NCBI GenBank assembly: GCA_002825515.1
Contig: PJET01000078.1
Location: forward strand, 1-7,460
Length of the DNA: 7,460 nucleotides
Direction of reading: 5' to 3'
DNA from: Candidatus Thorarchaeota archaeon MP11T_1
GTDB taxonomy: Archaea > Asgardarchaeota > Thorarchaeia > Thorarchaeales > Thorarchaeaceae
A model generated the notes under the pieces. That model searched no databases and had not been told where the DNA came from. It saw nothing but the letters and a program-made list of their open reading frames with translations. A program made the translations under genes and the position numbers. Position 1 is the first letter of the stretch; the number at the start of each line of letters is the position of its first letter. Positions 1 through 6,300 of the stretch are shown here, one piece after another.

Positions 1-387
1 TACATAAGCAAGGCTCAACGTGTTGCAGAACAAAGAATAGAACGACTACTTAGAAACACTGCCAGTATCACTAGAATCGAGGTTTCAAAGCTCAGTGGGA
101 AATATGGTTTCGCTATTGGCTACTCCACCATGCACAAGTCGAAAACGTACATTACATATTCACCCTCCTATGGCATCCACACATGGTTTGACCATGTTGG
201 ACCCTGTAACGATTGTGAGAGAAATGATGAATGTCATAAAATACTGCAGAAACTTTCTGAAGAATGGCAAGTCCAGATTCCTGGAAATATTCCGCCGACA
301 GAGGCTGCGATCTTTCTGTTTGACAATGTCATGAAGCGATTGAATTGGAGCTGGTATCAAAATGAAAGAAAAACGAAAATGGACTAA
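1..387 (+). CDS. C-terminal part of a small cysteine-cluster protein, 5' end outside the window
   Basis: The frame is open from base 1 to a TAA at 385-387 and gives 128 visible residues. The first internal Met is only at visible residue 44 (base 130), and the residues before it look like normal protein (an amphipathic helix rich in Arg, Glu and Leu), so the real start lies upstream. The most distinctive feature is a cysteine cluster at visible residues 69-78, GPCNDCERNDEC (CX2CX5C), followed by a His and a predicted helix. Such a cluster could bind zinc or an iron-sulfur centre, although only three cysteines are visible. The stretch before it (residues about 5-60: helix, short turn, then a strand-rich part ending in YGIHTWF) could be a winged-helix DNA-binding fold, but I see no decisive motif. 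I do not recognise the family. The next gene starts inside its last 26 bases in another frame, so the two are probably co-transcribed and translationally coupled. Confidence 0.7.
   Translation, partial: YISKAQRVAEQRIERLLRNTASITRIEVSKLSGKYGFAIGYSTMHKSKTYITYSPSYGIHTWFDHVGPCNDCERNDECHKILQKLSEEWQVQIPGNIPPTEAAIFLFDNVMKRLNWSWYQNERKTKMD
347..350 (+). promoter_or_regulatory. Possible ribosome-binding site for the DNRLRE-like membrane protein
   Basis: GGAG lies 11 bases before the ATG at 362, inside the upstream coding region. It complements the archaeal anti-Shine-Dalgarno core, though the spacing is slightly long. The alternative ATG at 449 has no purine-rich site upstream, so this site is the main reason for choosing 362. 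Confidence 0.4.
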
Positions 388-1228
388 ATCAAGATTTATT
401 GAGAGAGCTTGTAGAATTCCAGCTTCTATTGAATCAAGAACAACTTCAATGCGATGGTCAAGACTAGACTTAGACTCTAAACGAGGTAAGATAACTGCTA
501 GTGTTGTGATAGTACTACTCCTCATAATGCCTGCATTGGTGGGCACCTATTTCATATACGTAAATCCTCCTAGAGGTATAGTGGAGATCGATTCTGGCAA
601 AGACACTTACGTAAGTTCTAGTGACACGCAAGAACACTCTCACGAGCAAACCCTCAGAATCAGCAACTATTCACAAGGCAGTGATGAGTACTTCGAGATT
701 GGGTTCTTCAAATTTCTTTACTTACCTCCACCGGGGGGAGGCGGTTTGGTTGATGCTCTTTTCAGTTTTCGTTGTGGTGTTGTATCTGGAGGTGAGATTG
801 AACTACATATCATTGACACAGAGGAACAGTGGGACTGGTTTGAGGCAGACCTGATTAACTTGACCTTCTCAAATATGCCCTCATATGAGCCAGTACCATT
901 TTCAACTTTGGCAGTCAATTCAAATGGGAGTTATTTGGTTCCTGTCTTTTGTCCAAGAGGTTTGACGATGGAGCCCTCAAATGGTATCATTGGGTTTGCA
1001 GTTACTGCAAAACAAGATGCACAGATCGTGATATATTCCTTTGAGGGGGAGGTTGAAAACCGACCAAAACTAACGATGTATATAACACCGGGACTCATGG
1101 TGCGGAATCCATTTGTATACTACCTTCATCCATTTTTCGTCTTACCTGCGGTAGGAGGCGTTGCATTGTTATTGATTCTATTTCGCAGGTCAAAAATTCA
1201 GAGAGATTTGAGATTATTGCACGACTGA
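362..1228 (+). CDS. Membrane-anchored protein with a DNRLRE/CBM96-like extracellular domain
   Basis: The protein has 288 residues. Residues 1-43 are strongly basic and probably cytoplasmic. Residues about 44-67 form a hydrophobic helix (signal anchor). Residues about 75-241 look like a secreted beta-sandwich, and residues about 251-274 form a second hydrophobic helix followed by a basic tail (RRSKIQRDLR). The middle part matches the pattern of DNRLRE/CBM96 domains by eye: it opens with KDTYVSSSD, has FFKFLYLP where that family has a Y/F-x-K/R-F strand, then WDWFEADLINLTFSNMP (the family's W-x-E ... T-x-N-x-P), and closes with RPKLTMYI. In that family these modules sit on surface and carbohydrate-binding proteins; a ligand here is only inference. 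A PPPGGGG turn occupies residues 122-128. Three N-glycosylation sequons lie outside (N102, N166, N188). Both ends are predicted inside the cell. A shorter version starting at ATG 449 (Met30) would have a more ordinary signal anchor and cannot be excluded. Confidence 0.8.
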   Translation: MKEKRKWTKSRFIERACRIPASIESRTTSMRWSRLDLDSKRGKITASVVIVLLLIMPALVGTYFIYVNPPRGIVEIDSGKDTYVSSSDTQEHSHEQTLRISNYSQGSDEYFEIGFFKFLYLPPPGGGGLVDALFSFRCGVVSGGEIELHIIDTEEQWDWFEADLINLTFSNMPSYEPVPFSTLAVNSNGSYLVPVFCPRGLTMEPSNGIIGFAVTAKQDAQIVIYSFEGEVENRPKLTMYITPGLMVRNPFVYYLHPFFVLPAVGGVALLLILFRRSKIQRDLRLLHD

Positions 1229-1259
1229 ATATAGAAAGACTCTGAGTGAGTTCTATATT
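1228..1259. repeat. Inverted repeat at a convergent gene junction, possible bidirectional terminator
   Basis: AATATAGAA (1228-1236) and TTCTATATT (1251-1259) are exact reverse complements. Inside them CTC (1240-1242) can pair with GAG (1248-1250), leaving a 3-base bulge and a 5-base loop. The left arm begins at the last base of the TGA stop at 1226-1228. The right arm contains the complement of the TAG stop of the opposite gene (1253-1255). The structure forms equally from either transcript. Archaeal termination relies mainly on T-tracts, and only short T runs are present, so a terminator role is a suggestion. Confidence 0.5.
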
Positions 1260-2467
1260 TCTAGTTGTTCCACATTGCCATCTTTATCTATAGACTCAAT
1301 GATTAGCGGAGACCCTCTACCAGTCATCATATCTAGTTTAAGGTGCTCTTGCATAAGACCTAGAAAATCAAGTGGGGTAACACAGGCTTCAGGAGGTAAC
1401 ACACCTTTTGCTAGGATCTTCCCACGATGCATTAGAATTGCCCCAAAAGCTGCCGGAATTCCAGTCCCTTCTCCCATTGATTGCCCAATAGAAGACATTT
1501 GAAAATTGTATTGCCGAGGTTCTCCATCTTCGATGCCTTTAATCGAGATCTTTAGGCACCCCCGCTGCTCTCCGAAGTTAGTTTCCTTGAGAATTCGCTC
1601 TCGCTCACTTATGACATATGCAATAGCAAAATCCCTTGGCACCACCAACTGTCCTCCGACGATAATTGGTTCTTCGTCAATGATACCAAGTCTGACAACA
1701 TCTTGCGTAAACTGATAGTACTCTGGCGGAAGCACACAACCAAGATTAGTCACTCGTTTGCATTTGATGTATTTTGGTAGTGTTATTGTTTCAGGGTGGG
1801 GGTATGGATAGCAAGTAAATGTTCCAACCTGATGAAAATCAACCTCTTCGCGGAGCGCGATTCCACTCTCTTCGAAGTAATCAACCGTTGTATACTCACC
1901 ATTCAGATACATTGGAATCGGGGATGTCATGCTATGAATCCGATGCGCGACCACAGCAGCTCCTTCGGAAGGTTCACCACCATGAGCATGTAGAATATCG
2001 ATTGAAACGACTTCATCTAGCATATGATCAGCACAAAACTTGGCTAGGAGATTGGCAACGCCAGGAGAACTACCCATTCCAATGACTGCTGAAATCCCTG
2101 CTTTTTTTGCTTGTTCATTCATTCGAAGGAGTTTTTGTGTAGCATCAAGGTCGTCGCAGACATCCACATAGTCAATCTCGGAATCAATCACAGCCCCCAT
2201 AATTACTGGACCAAGCTTGTAGAATGGTCCTGAACAATTTAGCACTACATCGGACTCCTCAATTACATCCATTATCATTTCGTGATTGGTTAACTCAACT
2301 TTGATTGATGATAAGCGCGAGTCAGCAATCTCAGCCACATACCTATCAGCCTTCTCTAAATTGATATCACCAATGACGATCTCATCAAAATCATTAGTCG
2401 ATACTAGTGTCTTCACTGCTTGAATGCCTACAATTCCACAACCACCCAAAACAATGACTCTTGACAT
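1253..2467 (-). CDS. Saccharopine dehydrogenase-like NAD(P)-dependent oxidoreductase (LYS9 family)
   Basis: The protein has 404 residues, a usual length for this family. It opens with a Rossmann dinucleotide-binding fold: VIVLGGCGIVG at residues 4-14, and IVIGD at the end of strand 2 with Asp34, an acidic residue that often favours NAD(H) over NADP(H). NCSGPFYKLG (77-86) and DYVDVCDD (99-106) are typical of the family's first domain. GMGSSPGVANLLA (130-142) is the hallmark of the link to the catalytic domain. The C-terminal block GTGIPAAFGAILMHRGKI, then GVLPPEACVTPLDF (about 334-368), matches saccharopine reductases and carboxynorspermidine dehydrogenases. These cytosolic enzymes catalyse reductive or oxidative steps on amino-acid adducts. 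The substrate is not decided by sequence: known archaeal lysine synthesis runs through diaminopimelate or LysW-carried intermediates rather than saccharopine, so an opine, polyamine or other amino-acid substrate is possible. It is divergent from the DUF5714 gene and has no ribosome-binding site at normal spacing, which suggests a leaderless transcript. Confidence 0.88.
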   Translation of the reverse strand: MSRVIVLGGCGIVGIQAVKTLVSTNDFDEIVIGDINLEKADRYVAEIADSRLSSIKVELTNHEMIMDVIEESDVVLNCSGPFYKLGPVIMGAVIDSEIDYVDVCDDLDATQKLLRMNEQAKKAGISAVIGMGSSPGVANLLAKFCADHMLDEVVSIDILHAHGGEPSEGAAVVAHRIHSMTSPIPMYLNGEYTTVDYFEESGIALREEVDFHQVGTFTCYPYPHPETITLPKYIKCKRVTNLGCVLPPEYYQFTQDVVRLGIIDEEPIIVGGQLVVPRDFAIAYVISERERILKETNFGEQRGCLKISIKGIEDGEPRQYNFQMSSIGQSMGEGTGIPAAFGAILMHRGKILAKGVLPPEACVTPLDFLGLMQEHLKLDMMTGRGSPLIIESIDKDGNVEQLEI

Positions 2468-2490
2468 AAATCATTAATGGCAACTCCCGG

Positions 2491-2500
2491 TATATAGATA
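2491..2500 (-). promoter_or_regulatory. TATA-like box for the saccharopine dehydrogenase-like gene
   Basis: Read on the minus strand this is TATCTATATA, centred about 28 bases before the ATG at 2467. Archaeal TATA boxes sit about 25-27 bases before the transcription start, so transcription would begin at or within a few bases of the start codon. The only purine-rich GGGAG upstream ends about 17 bases away, too far for a normal ribosome-binding site. A leaderless mRNA is therefore likely. Read on the plus strand, TATATAGATA could also drive the DUF5714 gene, giving a leader of roughly 45-50 bases. Confidence 0.5.
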
Positions 2501-2554
2501 CGTCCTTGCCGTATCAACAGATTTTTCTCGTCTGTTTGAAGGACTTGCTCGACC

Positions 2555-2559
2555 GGTGA
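2555..2559 (+). promoter_or_regulatory. Ribosome-binding site GGTGA that fixes the DUF5714 gene start
   Basis: GGTGA matches the archaeal 16S 3' end (UCACC) and ends 8 bases before the ATG at 2568. An in-frame GTG at 2556 could be read as a start four codons earlier, but it lies inside this motif, so the ATG is preferred. Confidence 0.65.
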
Positions 2560-2567
2560 AGTCTGAG

Positions 2568-3302
2568 ATGTCTAAAGACAAAGAACACAATATTGCATGC
2601 ATGGTTTGCGGCACGGACCTTGTATATGATAAGAGTTCTCGAAACCAGTTGTGCGCCTACTGTGGGGAAATGGATTTTTCGCCAATTTACTGTCCAAATG
2701 GACATTTTGTTTGTGATTCTTGTCATACCGGTGATGCAATTGCGTTCCTACAAAGACTTGCAGAGTTTGACGCAAGCACAGATCCAAAAGAGGTAGCAAA
2801 CAAAGCCATGTCACATTCCAGCTTCATGTTTCACGGACCTGAACATCATAGTTTAGTTCCAGCTGCCATCTTAATTGCATTGAAAAACCGAGGAATATCA
2901 AAACCTGATGGTACTAAGATTTCATTTGAGGACATCTTGGAAGGTATTAGGAGAGGTTCAAAAATCCCAGGTGGTTTCTGTGGATATGCAGGCACTTGTG
3001 GAGGTTGTGTTGGTGCAGGTGTAGCAGTTGCCCTTTTCGTAGGTTCAACTCCAACAAAAGGTTTGGAGAGAAAAATTGCTCATACTGCTACTGCAAGTGC
3101 TCTGCATCTATCACTGGATGGACTCAAACGATGTTGTAAAAGAGCAACATATTACGGACTTACTACTGCGATGAGTCTCCTGAAAGAGAGGTACAATATC
3201 GATCTAGGAGAAGTTCCAAAGCACAAGTCTTGTACATTTAGTACAAAAAATAGGGATTGTGAGCTAGAGGCTTGTCCGTACTACAAAGGAGCCGCATCAT
3301 AG
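2568..3302 (+). CDS. Cysteine-rich DUF5714-like protein, probable metal binder
   Basis: The protein has 244 residues and 15 cysteines, with no signal peptide or membrane segment, so it is probably cytosolic. Residues 11-32 form a zinc-ribbon-like pair, CMVCG (11-15) and CAYCG (29-33). A second cluster follows, CPNGHFVCDSCH (42-53). Then come MFHGPEHH (87-94), a predicted helical part with IPGGFCGYAGTCGGC (133-147), and LKRCCKR (186-192). A cysteine-containing tail carries C222, C231 and C236 (CELEACPYY at 231-239). The order zinc ribbon, C-x-x-GH-x-VCD-x-CH, HGPEHH, GG-x-CG-x-x-G-x-CG, RCCKR is what I recall of the DUF5714 family, which is found mainly in archaea and anaerobic bacteria and has no established function that I know of. 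The mid-protein cysteines and the CC pair could hold an iron-sulfur cluster; this is inference. It diverges from an oxidoreductase gene across a shared 100-base region and converges on the large Ig protein. T runs follow the stop. Confidence 0.8.
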   Translation: MSKDKEHNIACMVCGTDLVYDKSSRNQLCAYCGEMDFSPIYCPNGHFVCDSCHTGDAIAFLQRLAEFDASTDPKEVANKAMSHSSFMFHGPEHHSLVPAAILIALKNRGISKPDGTKISFEDILEGIRRGSKIPGGFCGYAGTCGGCVGAGVAVALFVGSTPTKGLERKIAHTATASALHLSLDGLKRCCKRATYYGLTTAMSLLKERYNIDLGEVPKHKSCTFSTKNRDCELEACPYYKGAAS

Positions 3303-3311
3303 TTCTATTAC

Positions 3312-3346
3312 GAGGGATTTTGTTACCTGTTTTTCTTGTGTCCCTC
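3312..3346 (+). terminator. T-rich terminator region after the DUF5714 gene, inside a short inverted repeat
   Basis: Two T runs follow the stop (TTTT 3318-3321 and TTTTT 3330-3334), as expected for archaeal T-tract termination. They lie in the loop between GAGGGA (3312-3317) and TCCCTC (3341-3346), which are exact reverse complements. The right arm overlaps the complement of the TGA stop of the opposite gene (3345-3347). The six-base stem with its 23-base loop is weak; the T runs are the better evidence. Confidence 0.45.
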
Positions 3347-6300
3347 ATATTCCACTCCACTCAGTAGGCAATCCTTCCATAGCTTCGCCCAACTTCTTTT
3401 TCAGGATAAGACCAATCAGGGCGATGATTGGTGCCCCAGCAACAATAGGAGTAGAACCTGCATCAAGTGTTATGCTAACGGGGACAGAATAAGAAGTGAA
3501 ATGCAATTCACTCACTGCAAATTCTACCACAGGGAGACCCAGAATAGTCATGAGCGCAGTGAATTCGCCCTCCATTCCTAATACAACATTCAATGTGATT
3601 ATGAAGTGCTGGGTGATGTCTATGGATTGATTAAGCAATAGAGTGTTTAAAGGATCATATAGAGTAAACAGAAGCGACCCATTCCATTCACTATAAACAC
3701 CAAGAACCGTAATTGTTACTTCAAAACTACAGTTTGAATGAACATATGGTTGTGCCAGAGGTGTCAGGGAGGTGCTCACAATAGGTCGCACCTCAAATGT
3801 CCTTTCAACGAAGCAGGGAGCTAATGAGTCTGTTCCAGCGTAGAAGATTCTTGCAACATAATCTCCAGCCAATAGATCCTCGAGTGAAATTGATGCTATA
3901 CCTCTGCTATTCGTGTTCAATGTTCTCTCAAGTACAATGTTTTCTGCCAAAAGAACTGTTAGAAAGATCTGAGCGTTACCAAGCTTGGATAGAGTACTGG
4001 ATAGAGTGACTTCTATCTCCACATCCATTGGATAGTCCACTGGTTCCAAATCATTCACTGTGACTGTGGTGAGTCGTCGTGTCAGGATGTCCTTTGACAG
4101 AGTTGTAGGTTCTCTCCAATCATCTCCAAGGTATTGAATGATGAGTGAATAAGTCCCAGTCCATGAGGGGGTCCATGAAACATCAGCAAGACCATTTACA
4201 AGGGCGAGGGGAGTCATATCACCAATGCTTCCATAGACCTCAACACCGTCAGGCCTGTAAAGGCTGACCCATATAGTCATGCCCATCATGGTGTCATTGA
4301 GAGAGTCAGAAAGACGCACTATGACAGAATGTTCTTGTCCAACGATGCCAGAGAGTGTGTAAGAAACTGTTTCAATAATACTCTGGGTGATGACTTCTAT
4401 TTGTGAAAGCATGGCTGAACCAATTCTAGTCGTGGAATTATCTACAGTAATGTTCAGATAATAATCACCCACAGCCAGTCCCAACAAACTGAGGTTGCAA
4501 CTATCACTATTCAACCATGTTATGACCTGAACTGCTCCGCTGGCATTCCTCAAAGTGATTTCAATTTGCAAGTCAGACAACTCTAGCAGTTGTCCTAACT
4601 CATCAACTACAGATATAGTGATGTTCTCTGAACTAGCTCTGTCTATCACGAGTGGTCCATCAAGTATGATTGAGCTTGTTCCCTTCACAAGGACATCAAC
4701 AGCTGCATTGGATGAGTGATAATGTGCTGAACCAACAAAGGAGAAAATAACCGTGTAATTGCCCCCCCGTATTAATAGTATCTCAATAACCTCCGGCTCT
4801 ACGCCTTGTTGGATGAAGCTCCCGCTATCTACCAGTCCAATGATTGTGTGATATGCAGTCCAATGGATAGTTCTTCCCTCTAGCGGGGTTCCTAACGAGT
4901 CCACAAGGAGCACACTGACATTCAATGGTGTAAGTCCGGCAATAATAGCATCTTCATAGTGAGCTTCTAGTATCACAGACGTGCCAAAACTGGAGTGGAC
5001 TGCTATAGAATCTGTCGTAGGCAAATAGGTAGCAAGTCCAAAGAACTCTGCATGCACTGTCCAAAAACCTTGGTCATCAATAGTAATCGCCCATAAAACA
5101 TATCCAGAAGCATTTGTGACTCGTGTCACTGGACCCAGAGTTACATCGCCTTCTATGACGAAGCTCACATCCATTCCCGCTAGAGGGTCACCGTAGACAT
5201 TAAGCAGCTGTGCAACAATCTGAAGTGTTTCTCCAACTTCAATATCAACATCTTCAATCACCAAGGAAAGGGAGGTTGGACAGTAGACTGTATGCTCATG
5301 GTCATTTCTATCCTCGAAGAAATCGTGAACAGATGGACCTCCACTTGATGAAATCTCTATACTATATAGTCCCCACTGAGTTGGTGTGAACTGTACAATG
5401 GCGACGCCATCAACTGTATCCCGAGTCCGAGTAACAATCAGCTGATCATAGATGTTGTATAGCTTTATGGTAACCCTCAGACCATCTATGGGAACTCCTA
5501 AGTCGTCTGTCACAAATATGCTCACATTAATGAGTTGACCCACTGAAGGTGGTTTTGGAAAAAGACCAGTTAGTATGTGAGCATATGTCATTATCGTCAC
5601 ATCAGCTTGTCGATTGCCCCCCAACATGAACTGGTTCTCTGCTGGAGCTGCTGTCGCTTTTAGTAATCCATGCAAATCATCGGCATAATACATAGCACGT
5701 GCTACACCAGCTTCATCAGTTGGTATATGTTGGGTCCATACTGGCACAAGATCCATTCCAAGTATCTGGAACACAATATCTACTCCAGTTACATTTCCTG
5801 CGGAAACAAGTGTGTAGGAAAGGTCTAGTGTATTGAACAGATCAAAAGTAGAAGAACCAATCTCAAGAACACCACTTACTACCTCCATCACTGAAACTGA
5901 TGAGTCTGTATAGTTCTCATAATAGAATGTGTTTCCATCATGGACTAGGGTAATCATTGCTTGACCTCTGTGTGTAGGAGTCCAGAGAATGGCAACAAGT
6001 CCATTTACAGAGGTGACTTGTGTTTGGAGCACAGTCATTCCATTCATGGTAATGGAGAGCCGGAGTATTCTCCCGTTGATATATTGAGTGAATGAGTCCC
6101 TGATTCCCACTAGTAATTCAATCGAGTCTCCAACATTGACAGTCGGTTCATGTATGAGAACCATTGTTGGTGTGACATAGACCCTTTGAATTTTAGAGTT
6201 GAAAGCAGAGGAATTCAACCCATAGCTGACATAGGTCGCTTCGACTCTGAAGTCCCCAATAGCATTGAAATTATGTGATGTAGAACAGGTGCCATCTGCT

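Noticed and set aside
160..546. A 128-residue minus-strand open frame crossing the first two genes
   Set aside because: It lies antisense to two plausible coding frames, across their overlap, and shows no recognisable motif or ribosome-binding site.
733..744. G-rich stretch as a possible G-quadruplex
   Set aside because: There are not four separated G runs; it is explained by the PPPGGGG codons of the membrane protein.
2556..2558. GTG as the start of the DUF5714-like gene
   Set aside because: The GTG lies inside the GGTGA ribosome-binding site that is well placed for the ATG at 2568.
4762..4768. Run of seven C as a possible sequencing frameshift in the surface-protein gene
   Set aside because: The reading frame and the Ig-module pattern continue unbroken on both sides (RGGNYTVIF).
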